A stretch of DNA of 64,000 nt from a virus: positions 62,001 through 126,000 of IMG/VR virus record IMGVR_UViG_3300024308_000188, one strand, 5' to 3'. This document shows positions 1 through 8,813 of the stretch, piece after piece. Made by a program: the position numbers and the translations under genes. Position 1 is the first letter of the stretch. Every line of letters begins with the position of its first letter. The notes beneath the pieces were generated by a model. That model made no database searches, was not told the origin of the DNA, and was given only the letters and a program-made list of their open reading frames with translations.

Positions 1-370
1 TAACTGCCTTTCCTTGTTGCGGAACCAAATAGTTCGGATTGATAGATAAACGATCTTGGTTTTCACCTAAAAATTCCAATGGAGTTTCTGTGGTAAAAAC
101 TAAGCCGCTTTCATACTCAAGCCAAGCTTCTTTGGTTTCATCCAGATAATAAATGATCCCTGGAGTTTCCATAACACCACAGAGCATCATTTTCTTACGA
201 GCATCAAATTGTTCAATACCAAAACTTTTAGATGCAGCGTCAACCAAAAATTGATCACGATCAGCAATTGTAGCAAAAACTCTGTAGCCACCCTTGAGGA
301 AATTATCCTCAAGGATGAACGGAACAAAGTTTGTCGCTGGCTGATAAAAATCTGTAGCTGCCAACGGCAT
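1..370 (-). CDS. Hypothetical virion-region protein (partial, C-terminus off window)
   Basis: The reading frame is open from an ATG at 370 (minus strand) to the window edge, so only the first ~123 residues are seen (starts MPLAATDFYQPATNFVPFIL). An AGGAG box 8 bases before the ATG supports the start. No family is recognised. It lies directly downstream of the Ig-domain tail protein gene in the same direction, so a virion or tail-accessory role is likely by context only. Confidence 0.7.
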   Translation of the reverse strand, partial: MPLAATDFYQPATNFVPFILEDNFLKGGYRVFATIADRDQFLVDAASKSFGIEQFDARKKMMLCGVMETPGIIYYLDETKEAWLEYESGLVFTTETPLEFLGENQDRLSINPNYLVPQQGKAV

Positions 371-387
371 AAAACTAACTCCTAGTC

Positions 388-3003
388 TTATGGAATACTT
401 GAATCTGGAACACTGGAGCCATAACTAATGCGCCAAGTGATCGCAGGGCCATAAGGGAATGTAACACGATAAACATAATACTGCTTGCCATTAACAGTGA
501 CTTCTTCAGCACTATTAAATGTACCATCGCTTGCAGTTGTTCCAGCGCCATCCCAAGAACCAGCAACATTATTACCAGTGTTGACAATATAAATGTAACC
601 CCAAGATTTAGGATACATAATATAAGCCAACGATTGCATGTTAGTGCTTGCACCAGTAGTGAATGTTTCGTTGTTTACTCCAGTTAAAGTTCCTGTCAAC
701 AAATCATAGAATGCAGATGTTGCGTAATCTGCTTTTAAGTTTTGCTGTGGAGCCATACCAAAACGTGGAGAAATGTCAGTGCTAATTGCTTTTGCGTTAA
801 TTGTGTAACTGGCGTTAGCGGTGCCACCGTCATTCACATAACTTGCAATTAATTGCACTGTGCGGTTTTGATCTAAACTCAATGGAACTGAAACAAGAAT
901 ATTGTTACTGTTATTTGGATCAACAACAGCAGTTATTCCATAGTTTGGTGACGCAATTGAGAACGTAACTTGTCCACTGTTTGCTGCTATAGCTGTCCAC
1001 TGTGTTGGAGTGAATGACATTTTTGCAGCAAGTTTGAAATCTTCTGTTGTTCCTGCATTCACGTTAATGCTGGTAACAGCACCATCATAGTTTGCTGGAG
1101 CAACACTGGCTTCAAATATTTTCAGTGTGTTTGGTGTATTTAAACGAGCGCGAATAGTTAAGTTTTGCTCAACCGCATAATCAACACCGTTATAAGTTAC
1201 AACAACACGAATACGAACTGTTTGGTTCGCAGTTATATTGTTTGGAACTAAAGTTGCAGATCCGTCAGTTGGATGTTCTGTGATAGAGGCATGAGCGCCA
1301 CCATTCACAATACTCCAGACTGTACGTGTACTATCTGTAACCGCAAGTGTTGTGTTATTATCAAAACGAATACGACTACGGAAAACTTGAGGCTGATCTT
1401 CAAAGAAGTCAGTTAATCCGTTATAAATTTCGGCACCTGTTGGAACAGCAACATCAGTAACAGTAATATTCATACTGTCATTTAAAGTTACTCCACCTTC
1501 AATATAGCTGGCGTTTAATCGTACCGTTGTATTTGTTGTAACACTTCCAGCAGTACCAGTTGCTACACCACCATTTTGATTTACAGCAAGTACAGCTGTA
1601 TTCTCGCTTGCGAAAATATTAGTTGTGTTATAAACAACTATACTTCCATCGCTGTATGTAACACGGAAAGTAAATACAAAACTTTCACCTTCCATTAATG
1701 TAGCCGGACTTGGGCCAATAATTGCAAGCGATTGTGGGACAACAGGAGCTTCAATAACTGTAACTTGTTTTGTTGCTGTAGCAGTAGCGCCACCAAAACT
1801 ATAGGTTGCAGTAAGAATTGTTGGAGTAGCTGCGTTAACTTCACCAACAGTTAGACTTCTGTTTGGATTTATCGACACAAGTGCCGGAGAGTTTGTAACA
1901 AAAGTAAGTGGAGTTACAATTGACTGCGAGTTATCGCTGAAAGTTGCACGTACACTATAAACACTTGACGTTGTGTTTTCAGTTACTTCATCAGCACCTA
2001 AAATTTCTAAAGCAATTACTTCTATACCAGCAACTATATTCACGTTCAAAGTAGCGGAGCGAGTAATACCTAAATGAGTATAACTTGCGGCCAATCTAAT
2101 CGGAGTATTTACGCTGATGTTATTTGTTGTCAACAAACCACTAATGTTTATGCTGGCGGCAGAAGTGTTTAACTCGTTTTCAAATATTGATGGGACAACT
2201 GCACGACTTGAACCATCAGCGAAATGAGCAATAACTTCATACTGCTCAGTTGATTGTTCTTGTACAACAGTAGGGCCAACAATTTCAATACTTAACAAGC
2301 TTCTGTCAACAAATGCAATATCTTCAGAGCGAGGATAACGCCATACAGCTAAAAATTCATTAGCATTATCTGGATTAATCGCATCTAAAAATAAAAGCAT
2401 TCCATCTTCAGGAGGAAAACTTGTATCAACACGCGCATATTGCGTAGCATTGATCTTTATCATTGTTCTTGCGTAATCGGGATGCGTGTGCAGATTTGGG
2501 TAACGATCATTGCTCATACGCAAATCGTCTTTTTCTACACCGATTGGTAAAACTGGCTCTATATTATTTTCCGAATCCGGCAGATTAGGTTCTAAATAAG
2601 CAAGACCTAAAATCGATGTTGTTGCTGGCCCAATATTTTCATTAGGTGTTTCAATACCTAACAAATTTGGATCGGTAACAACTGGAATCCAATACTGAGG
2701 TTCGTCCCACAACATATCGTAATCGGTGATTTCAATCCAAGCACTTTTGTATGGAGCGGTTGAAGTTTCATGATCCGTTCTACGCAAAACTTTTCTGTAG
2801 TTAGGATCAATCGGATTCAATGGCATCCATAAGATATTGTAGGCAACGCGAGAAAACGTAGGTTCACTAACGCTACATAATAATGTCCAAGTTTCATCAA
2901 CACCTTCAACTGGTTGAATAATGAAATCAATTGGGTTGAGCGGATCTATGCCACGATATGAACAAAGCTGGTAATGCTTTTCAATAAATTCAGCTAAAGT
3001 CAT
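388..3003 (-). CDS. Tail/virion protein with bacterial Ig-like repeats
   Basis: 871 residues. The first ~230 residues match a module shared with the two upstream neighbours (conserved C-S-x-x-E-P, then an aromatic/Trp strand, Y-x-K/R-x-L-x-R, and H-x-HP-x(4)-M-I/L-K). The following ~450 residues are Thr/Ser/Val-rich strands with at least three repeats of the pattern 'I-x-G-P/A ... E ... Y-x-V/F-x-A/V-x-F/Y-x-D-x-S', typical of BIG_2/Ig-like domains found on exposed phage tail and capsid proteins. The C-terminal ~200 residues are a separate beta-rich, Gly/Asn/Trp-containing domain. A GGAGG box precedes the ATG, inside the end of the upstream gene. Likely role: tail or baseplate decoration or adhesion; receptor binding is inference. 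Confidence 0.75.
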   Translation of the reverse strand: MTLAEFIEKHYQLCSYRGIDPLNPIDFIIQPVEGVDETWTLLCSVSEPTFSRVAYNILWMPLNPIDPNYRKVLRRTDHETSTAPYKSAWIEITDYDMLWDEPQYWIPVVTDPNLLGIETPNENIGPATTSILGLAYLEPNLPDSENNIEPVLPIGVEKDDLRMSNDRYPNLHTHPDYARTMIKINATQYARVDTSFPPEDGMLLFLDAINPDNANEFLAVWRYPRSEDIAFVDRSLLSIEIVGPTVVQEQSTEQYEVIAHFADGSSRAVVPSIFENELNTSAASINISGLLTTNNISVNTPIRLAASYTHLGITRSATLNVNIVAGIEVIALEILGADEVTENTTSSVYSVRATFSDNSQSIVTPLTFVTNSPALVSINPNRSLTVGEVNAATPTILTATYSFGGATATATKQVTVIEAPVVPQSLAIIGPSPATLMEGESFVFTFRVTYSDGSIVVYNTTNIFASENTAVLAVNQNGGVATGTAGSVTTNTTVRLNASYIEGGVTLNDSMNITVTDVAVPTGAEIYNGLTDFFEDQPQVFRSRIRFDNNTTLAVTDSTRTVWSIVNGGAHASITEHPTDGSATLVPNNITANQTVRIRVVVTYNGVDYAVEQNLTIRARLNTPNTLKIFEASVAPANYDGAVTSINVNAGTTEDFKLAAKMSFTPTQWTAIAANSGQVTFSIASPNYGITAVVDPNNSNNILVSVPLSLDQNRTVQLIASYVNDGGTANASYTINAKAISTDISPRFGMAPQQNLKADYATSAFYDLLTGTLTGVNNETFTTGASTNMQSLAYIMYPKSWGYIYIVNTGNNVAGSWDGAGTTASDGTFNSAEEVTVNGKQYYVYRVTFPYGPAITWRISYGSSVPDSSIP

Positions 3004-3006
3004 CGT

Positions 3007-4014
3007 TTATTCCTCCACCACAACAACAGCACCTTCAACCTGAATGCTGCTCATTCCGTTGATGTCAACCAGCGTTGCTTGTATTGTGTATTTACCAACT
3101 TGGTTAGCCACAAAAGTGTTTCCAGAAATGGATTGAATAACACCTTCATGACGTAAAACAATAACACTTGGAACAAATGTGCCTAAATAAGTTCTAAATT
3201 TTGTTTCAGGATCTGATTCACCAAATGCTTTGATGTTAATTGTGAATGTACGTGCTTCTGTAACAATCACACCATTAGCACGATCAAATACAGTTAACTC
3301 TGGAATAAAAAGTTCACCAGAGTAAGGAGGAACATTTAGTGCTGAAGGATTTAATGCAGGAGCAGTTGGAGAAGTTTCGTGAACTTCAGACAGCAACAAT
3401 TTTCTGTAACTACTATCGCCTGATACATTTGCGATCACAGAGAAATTTGCTTCCGCATTTCCGTTGTCAATCACAACAGTTCTTCCAGTTGTTTTTAACA
3501 TACGCGCTGGAATTTCAGGGTGCATTCCATCGTGAGGCAATGGATTCCGAGGATTTGTATTGCGTGGATCTTCAGCAGAAACAACTGTTGGAGTTTCACG
3601 TTCAGCCACATGAGTAGGAGTACGAGTTAACGTAACGATACCGATACGATCTACAGTAGCTAATTCAATTTCACCATTAGGTTCTTCACCTGGTAAGTAA
3701 AAATGATCATACCACATATCATCGAAATTAGTTATAGCCACCCAAGTATGCTGAGTGCCATACAGCGGATCAGGATCTTTACTTACGCGAGCAAGAACAC
3801 GTTTGTAACGTAAACTTGTTCGGTTGTAATCAATCCACATCACATTAAGTGGTAAAACATATTCATGCGGTTCAATTTTAGAGCAAGCAAAAATATTAGT
3901 TTTACCCAACACGCTGTTAGTGCGCTTTGCAATTATTGGAGTGTTGGTACTTAAATTTTCAATCTGAGTAAATTCGGTTAATGCAGCGACGAATGCTGTT
4001 TGACGACTATCCAT
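3007..4014 (-). CDS. Virion protein, paralogous module 2 of 3
   Basis: 335 residues. Residues ~25-110 (ACSKIEP...NVMWIDYNR...YKRVLARV...DDMW) and ~165-215 (HPEIPARMLK...) align by eye with the proteins encoded on either side. The last ~110 residues look like a beta-sandwich (alternating V/T/I, ending VVVVEE), possibly a single Ig-like domain. The start codon overlaps the stop of the upstream gene by one base, so translational coupling is likely. It sits between the sheath gene and the long Ig-repeat gene, so it is probably a tail or baseplate-associated structural protein. No catalytic motif is seen. Confidence 0.7.
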   Translation of the reverse strand: MDSRQTAFVAALTEFTQIENLSTNTPIIAKRTNSVLGKTNIFACSKIEPHEYVLPLNVMWIDYNRTSLRYKRVLARVSKDPDPLYGTQHTWVAITNFDDMWYDHFYLPGEEPNGEIELATVDRIGIVTLTRTPTHVAERETPTVVSAEDPRNTNPRNPLPHDGMHPEIPARMLKTTGRTVVIDNGNAEANFSVIANVSGDSSYRKLLLSEVHETSPTAPALNPSALNVPPYSGELFIPELTVFDRANGVIVTEARTFTINIKAFGESDPETKFRTYLGTFVPSVIVLRHEGVIQSISGNTFVANQVGKYTIQATLVDINGMSSIQVEGAVVVVEE

Positions 4015-4676
4015 TACGCTGCTCCCATATTTACATCAGCTTCTGTTAATCTGCGCCAAATTGCAGTTGTGTGACTGTCACAGACCAAAGCCATTCCAAT
4101 AGCTGGAGCATTTTGATTTTGAACAGTAACAAAGGCGCTGACTGTCTTTAACATCGTTGCAGGTTTTTCTGGATGATCGTGTGCAGTTGGATCTCGATCA
4201 TTTGTAAGAGTATAATGCCCTTCACTTATGATACGTGGAGCAAGTGCAATAGTAGGTTGAGTAGTCAGTTTAAAAATACCGGCTTCTAATGTTGTTGCAT
4301 AAGAAACTGGTTCATCATCCATGCCTTCTAAGTCTGAAGGATCATAGTATTGCTGATCAAAAACTTCGTCATAGAAATACAGAAGTTCCCAACTGTGTTC
4401 AAATTCACTGTGGGAACCGCTTGTTTTACTTGTACGTTGTAGTGCTTGCTTATAAAATTTGCTATTGCGATCAAAGTTGATCCAAATTACGTTAGCAGGT
4501 AGAACCATACGAGTTGGTTCTACCTGACTGCACACAAAAGTTGTGGTACGTAAACTTGTTGGATCTTGATGACGCAAAGCAACAGGTGTTTCGTTATTAA
4601 GATCACCCATGTTACTGATTATTTCAGCAGCATCAATGAATTTCTGTAAACGAAGTTCCATTGCCGGACTTGCCAT
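4014..4676 (-). CDS. Virion protein, paralogous module 1 of 3 (shortest copy)
   Basis: 220 residues containing almost only the module shared with the next two genes: CSQVEP near residue 50, NVIWINFDR, YKQALQR, and HDHPEKPATMLK near residue 170. It lacks the C-terminal Ig-like extensions of its paralogues and so approximates the ancestral unit. It follows the tail sheath gene by 11 bases in the same direction, so co-expression with tail genes is likely. Function unknown; tail-sheath-adjacent structural protein is the best guess. Confidence 0.7.
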   Translation of the reverse strand: MASPAMELRLQKFIDAAEIISNMGDLNNETPVALRHQDPTSLRTTTFVCSQVEPTRMVLPANVIWINFDRNSKFYKQALQRTSKTSGSHSEFEHSWELLYFYDEVFDQQYYDPSDLEGMDDEPVSYATTLEAGIFKLTTQPTIALAPRIISEGHYTLTNDRDPTAHDHPEKPATMLKTVSAFVTVQNQNAPAIGMALVCDSHTTAIWRRLTEADVNMGAA

Positions 4677-4687
4677 CAGGATTCTCC

Positions 4688-6340
4688 TTATGCTTCAATG
4701 CCTGTAAAAGTGCTGCCCTTCGGATTCAAATTGAAACGAACGTGTACACGTTTTGTTGCAATAGTCGGATCATAAAGCATGTCCAATACTAAATCGCCGT
4801 TTGCAATTAAATCTTTAGTGTTATTTCTTTCATCACATTGGTTATTGAAATATTCAACACCACGGCCAGCTTTAATTGGACGCATAAAATCATCAGCACT
4901 TGTTTTGATACTTGCACGTAAGAAAGCATCGTTTGGATCAAACAATTTATTCTCTGTGTAAGTTTTGCTGGCTTTCAAAATGTGAAGTGAAAGTGCAACT
5001 ACGTTAGCATCACGGAAAGCACTTGCACGAGCAAGCAATGTATTCTGTGACCATAAGCAGTAACCTAAACCATCTGGAAGTTTACGCACGTAGTTAACTT
5101 GAGCTTGTTCCAGAGCATCACGAGCACCTTGATCATATTCATGGCGAACACCAAGAATATTTTGCAGAGTACCATTCTCCATACCAGCAGCGGCAAACCA
5201 AAGAGCACGATTACTTGCGGTAAATGCCATACGTTGTGCAACGTCACCACTGATAGGAATATAAAGCTGGCGATCAGTGAATGTATCGTAAATCAAAATA
5301 TCAGGGCCGTACATGCCACCCCAAAAGGTATTAGCATTTAATGTTTGACGACGATAAGCAACACTGTTTGAAACTTCTTGCATATTACTTGGTGTATCAA
5401 GAATTGCATAAGCATCACCGCGCTGTTCAGCCAATTGCAACATTTTGTGTTGAATCAAATGGTGAGTGTAACCAGCGTTTACTAACAAGCTGATGTCAAT
5501 TTGTTCAGGATCTGAGTAAGCATCCCAAGCATTAACTATTTGAGTTACTGTGGCGCGTTGGCCATCATCACCGCCAGCCAAAGTTTCGTGGGCAGAAGTA
5601 ACGAATTCGTATTGAGCGCCAAACAATTCGTTGTGTTTGAAATCAATGTATTTACTGTTGACGTTAATAACATCTTCAATATACATTTGCTCGCCGTTCT
5701 CGTTAACTTCTTGAGTTAAACTAACAGTAAACTTTTCAATCGGTGCTATACCAGCAGCAAATGCTCCGTAATAAACATAAACATTCAAATGTTTTGGGTT
5801 GTGGCCATTTGAACGTAATGGAACACCAGCTGGATTTGATGGGCCAACAGCAACAGTTATTTGATTATTCCAAGCACCTGGATCTTTGGCGCTAAAGAAA
5901 CCAGTTACGTTTTGAATTCCAGGAGTTGTTGCAAGAAATCCAATATTTTTCATTGGATCTTCATTGCCTTCAGGAACATTAGATCCGGCAACAGAATTAT
6001 TTGTTAAGCGCATTACAGGATTAACAGCAGCCGGATCATCAACAGTCAACCAAGCAAAAGCAGTTTTAGCCTGATTGACAACACGCACGAAAAACGCACG
6101 GTTAGTATTTCTTAAGTTACGATCTAAACAGTAACCAGCAAATCCATATTTTTGTGGATTCAGATCGCCAAGCTTAGCACGACGATCTTCATTGTCGGTT
6201 ACGAAAATAGGTGTATTCGGTTTACCACGTTGAGCTTCGCCAACATAAGCCGGAATACTTGAGGAAACGAGTGGAAATCTTTCAGAAGCGTCTTTAATAT
6301 ATCCGTAGACACCAGGTGCCGGATTTGAAGGGTTAATCAT
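4688..6340 (-). CDS. Contractile tail sheath protein
   Basis: 550 residues from the ATG at 6340. The N-terminus (PGVYGYIKDASERFPLVSSS, then IPAYVGEAQRGKPNTPIFV and a loop leading to Y-G-F-A-G) has the usual phage tail-sheath pattern 'PGVY...S..V.A.VG.A.RGP.N.P..VT...'. The C-terminal region (IKTSADDFMRPIKAGRGVEYFNNQCDE...) is a typical sheath conserved domain. An in-frame ATG at 6382 would add 14 residues but has no ribosome-binding site and lies over a promoter-like sequence; the ATG at 6340 has GGAG upstream. The protein polymerises around the tail tube and contracts on infection. This is the main evidence that the phage is a myovirus. Confidence 0.88.
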   Translation of the reverse strand: MINPSNPAPGVYGYIKDASERFPLVSSSIPAYVGEAQRGKPNTPIFVTDNEDRRAKLGDLNPQKYGFAGYCLDRNLRNTNRAFFVRVVNQAKTAFAWLTVDDPAAVNPVMRLTNNSVAGSNVPEGNEDPMKNIGFLATTPGIQNVTGFFSAKDPGAWNNQITVAVGPSNPAGVPLRSNGHNPKHLNVYVYYGAFAAGIAPIEKFTVSLTQEVNENGEQMYIEDVINVNSKYIDFKHNELFGAQYEFVTSAHETLAGGDDGQRATVTQIVNAWDAYSDPEQIDISLLVNAGYTHHLIQHKMLQLAEQRGDAYAILDTPSNMQEVSNSVAYRRQTLNANTFWGGMYGPDILIYDTFTDRQLYIPISGDVAQRMAFTASNRALWFAAAGMENGTLQNILGVRHEYDQGARDALEQAQVNYVRKLPDGLGYCLWSQNTLLARASAFRDANVVALSLHILKASKTYTENKLFDPNDAFLRASIKTSADDFMRPIKAGRGVEYFNNQCDERNNTKDLIANGDLVLDMLYDPTIATKRVHVRFNLNPKGSTFTGIEA

Positions 6341-6371
6341 AGCGTTTTTGCTCCATTGACAATACTTTTTC

Positions 6372-6402
6372 AGTATAGACATAAATTATGGAGTTTTGAC
6401 AA
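6372..6402 (-). promoter_or_regulatory. Sigma70-like promoter before tail sheath gene
   Basis: On the minus strand, TTGTCA (6402-6397) and TATACT (6377-6372) are separated by 19 bases, longer than the optimal 17. It lies just after the terminator at 6421-6450 and upstream of the preferred sheath start. If real, transcription begins near 6365, which rules out the ATG at 6382. Confidence 0.4.
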
Positions 6403-6420
6403 TGATTAAATTTTGAGGTA

Positions 6421-6450
6421 GAAAAAGAAAAGGGATCGCAAGATCCCTTT
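6421..6450 (-). terminator. Rho-independent terminator after the J-domain-like gene
   Basis: Read on the minus strand: AAGGGATC, loop TTGC, GATCCCTT, then a TTCTTTTTC tract. It closes the transcript that ends with the gene at 6456 and separates the replication block from the tail block. Confidence 0.8.
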
Positions 6451-6455
6451 GTTGG

Positions 6456-7364
6456 CTAGTCGAATTCAGTTTGTTTGAATCTAAACTTTTCGGCTTTAGC
6501 CATTCTGATTTGTTCTGAAATTAAATTAATCGCAGTACGCATCAAAGCATAGCTATCACCAAATTGTTCATAAGCAGCGCACAGCATTCCACGAGGACTC
6601 AGTAAAATTGATTTTACTTCTTCCTGAATTTGTATTGCCTGTGCCTTCAATTCTTCAACTCTGCGCTTCAATTTTTCGGCAGCAGCTTTCTTAGAGAATT
6701 TGCTGGCTTTTTTATTCTTGGTTATTTTTAATTCATCGAGTAATGTACGAAGTTCATCAAAAGCATGTGCTTCTAATAAAGTTTTCGCATGATCGTACAT
6801 TGCTTTGCTGAAATCACTTCCCAATTTATCTGGATGCAGAACTCTATTAAGTTCTTTCTTGAGAGCTTTATACAACTTTTGAATTTGCTTATCCGACAAT
6901 TTAGGTTTTTCATTAGCACTAATTGTCTGACTTTCATTTAAAGCTCGAAGTCTTTCAAGAATTTCTTTACCAGCAGCTCCTTCCTGTTTCATACGAAGCA
7001 TTTCCTGCTTTAAATTTTCTTCGTATTTTTCGCGCTCAATCATGTTTTCTGCTATAAGCATATTTAATTCATGAAAGAGTTCCATATAGGTCGGATATTT
7101 AGAAAGTGTTTTATTAACCTGTTCCTCAAGAGATTCAACATGAGCCTTGATTATCTTGTTTTCATCGATCTTGCGCTGCCAGTATTGAATTTGATTTTCG
7201 ATACTGGTCAGATCTATATTTGATTCGTCAAATAATACAGGCAAATATACTTCTGTTCGGACATCAGGTTCCGATGTTTTTTCTTCAAACTGTTCTGGAA
7301 TATCTGGACGGGCTTTATCCCATCCTATCCATCTAGGTCGCATATCGTTACTTGAGCCGAACAT
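6456..7364 (-). CDS. J-domain-like (DnaJ-type HPD) coiled-coil protein
   Basis: 302 residues. Long charged helices at ~50-145 and ~215-260 predict coiled coil. Between them, residues ~158-210 read as a J-domain core: a basic helix (KQIQKLYKALKKELNRVL), the tripeptide HPD at 177-179, K180, then an acidic/amphipathic helix ending near DELRTLLDEL. HPD is the motif by which J proteins stimulate Hsp70 ATPase, and its placement between two helices fits helix II-loop-helix III. Helix I is not obvious, so the call rests mainly on HPD. It is the last gene before a terminator. It could recruit host DnaK for replication or assembly (inference), or be a structural coiled-coil protein with a chance HPD. 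Confidence 0.6.
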   Translation of the reverse strand: MFGSSNDMRPRWIGWDKARPDIPEQFEEKTSEPDVRTEVYLPVLFDESNIDLTSIENQIQYWQRKIDENKIIKAHVESLEEQVNKTLSKYPTYMELFHELNMLIAENMIEREKYEENLKQEMLRMKQEGAAGKEILERLRALNESQTISANEKPKLSDKQIQKLYKALKKELNRVLHPDKLGSDFSKAMYDHAKTLLEAHAFDELRTLLDELKITKNKKASKFSKKAAAEKLKRRVEELKAQAIQIQEEVKSILLSPRGMLCAAYEQFGDSYALMRTAINLISEQIRMAKAEKFRFKQTEFD

Positions 7365-7369
7365 AAGTT

Positions 7370-7558
7370 TTAACCTTTCACAAGATTTTGAATTGGAGTA
7401 TCGAGCAATGAGCGCAATTCTGGACTAATCTCATTCTTGTCCTCGATATGATCTTTTAACCACTTTAAATTCGAGCCGCCTTCACTAACGCTTCTGCGGT
7501 GTTTTGGAAGATTTAATTTGGGATCGGCTAATAATCTGTTAAGAACATCTAATGACAT
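7370..7558 (-). CDS. Small hypothetical protein
   Basis: 62 residues, mixed charge, no cysteine or membrane segment (starts MSLDVLNRLLADPKLNLPKHRR). It is packed between neighbours with 2- and 5-base gaps, consistent with a real gene in an operon. Function unknown. Confidence 0.6.
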   Translation of the reverse strand: MSLDVLNRLLADPKLNLPKHRRSVSEGGSNLKWLKDHIEDKNEISPELRSLLDTPIQNLVKG

Positions 7559-7560
7559 TT

Positions 7561-8310
7561 TTAATCCTTCTTAGGTGCTGCAACACTTACACTGATTTCA
7601 ACTTGAGTAAGGCGACTGTTCATCAAATTTATTCCGGTAACAACATTTTTAGGATTGTATGTGAAACAAATTCGTTTATCAGAAAGCATTTTCTGCAAAT
7701 AATCGTACTGTGCGTAAATAGGATTATTTGCAAAATATTTAGATTCCATCAACAAACTGAGTAAAGAATCAGAAGTGTGGCCTTCAGGAAGCTCTAAAGT
7801 TTTACCATGCTGCTTCATTAAAGTTGGAACATGAGGATTCCAAGCACGAGCAAGCAGATTAAACTTGAACTGTTCAAAACTCAAGCCCGAACTTTTCTCC
7901 ACAACTTCTTCACCACTTATTCCAGTATTTAAGAATTCTGGAATAAGTATATCCAGTTGAGTAGTCAGCATGTTGTGCGTTTGAAGAGTGTCAGCAGCTT
8001 CTTCGATTGAACGATCCATGTAACACTTGATAAAAGTTTCTTGATCTAAAGCATCTACTGAACCAGAAGGTAATCTTCTGTACACAAATGGAATAGTTGC
8101 TTCCAACCAAAACTTCAAGTAATCTTCGGTTGTAAGAACCTGAGTTTTTAAACTACGATCTTGACGAGATACAATTGTACGACTCCAATAATCTTCAAGC
8201 CAAATTGTTGTTGTCGTCAAGTCGTTACCTTCCGCACGATTGTCAGTAACAGGAAACCATGCGAATTTTTTGTGCCAAATACCTAAAACTGATTTACTTA
8301 ATATTTTCAT
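7561..8310 (-). CDS. Hypothetical protein
   Basis: 249 residues, soluble, Trp-rich N-terminus (IWHKKFAWFPV...IWLEDYW), helical middle, beta-rich C-terminus ending VEISVSVAAPKKD. No recognised motif. The start overlaps the upstream gene's stop by 4 bases (ATGA-type coupling). It lies in a run of small unknowns between tail genes and replication genes, so a virion or replication-accessory role is equally possible. Confidence 0.65.
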   Translation of the reverse strand: MKILSKSVLGIWHKKFAWFPVTDNRAEGNDLTTTTIWLEDYWSRTIVSRQDRSLKTQVLTTEDYLKFWLEATIPFVYRRLPSGSVDALDQETFIKCYMDRSIEEAADTLQTHNMLTTQLDILIPEFLNTGISGEEVVEKSSGLSFEQFKFNLLARAWNPHVPTLMKQHGKTLELPEGHTSDSLLSLLMESKYFANNPIYAQYDYLQKMLSDKRICFTYNPKNVVTGINLMNSRLTQVEISVSVAAPKKD

Positions 8311-8813
8311 TTATTTATCCGAACTTTGAATGGATGATTTATTCTATACAGAGGCATGTCATGTATAGATCCTGAAGGAAATTTTTTCATAAATATTTCA
8401 AATGGATGATAAGTTCCGGCCAAAAGACTTTCAGCGAAATCAGCATCCACAATATGAGGTAAATCTGCAAGCATATCCGATCTATCTTCAATGCTAACAT
8501 GCCTTTCCACATACCAACTGGCCAGTAGTGTTACGGCCTGACAAGCACAATCTGCATACTGCTTTGGATCTACATAGTAGCCATTTAATAAATAGTAGAA
8601 TCCAGTTGCGGGTTCTTCCCTTACTACATAGTTAAGAGGGATCAATAAATCTCTCGACTTTCTTCCGTAAAAGCTTCTGTTTTCTTTCCACTCGGCAAAC
8701 TTATCCTGAAAATTTATACCATCAAAAGTAACATTGAATACAGGTTTTTGAAAAATAAATTTCATAGGTAAATGTTGTTTACCTTGAAACAACCAATAAA
8801 GCAGTGAGTCCAT
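8307..8813 (-). CDS. Hypothetical protein
   Basis: 168 residues, no recognised domain. Notable are paired aromatics (FYYLLNGYYVDP) and a Cys-Ala-Cys near residue 90. The ATG overlaps the stop codon of the upstream gene (TAATG), so coupling is likely. A later in-frame ATG at 8765 (MKFIFQKPVF) has no ribosome-binding site and is less likely as the start. Confidence 0.6.
   Translation of the reverse strand: MDSLLYWLFQGKQHLPMKFIFQKPVFNVTFDGINFQDKFAEWKENRSFYGRKSRDLLIPLNYVVREEPATGFYYLLNGYYVDPKQYADCACQAVTLLASWYVERHVSIEDRSDMLADLPHIVDADFAESLLAGTYHPFEIFMKKFPSGSIHDMPLYRINHPFKVRINK

Noticed and set aside
6341-6382. Sheath start at ATG 6382
   Set aside because: No ribosome-binding site, and a promoter-like sequence overlaps it; ATG 6340 has GGAG.
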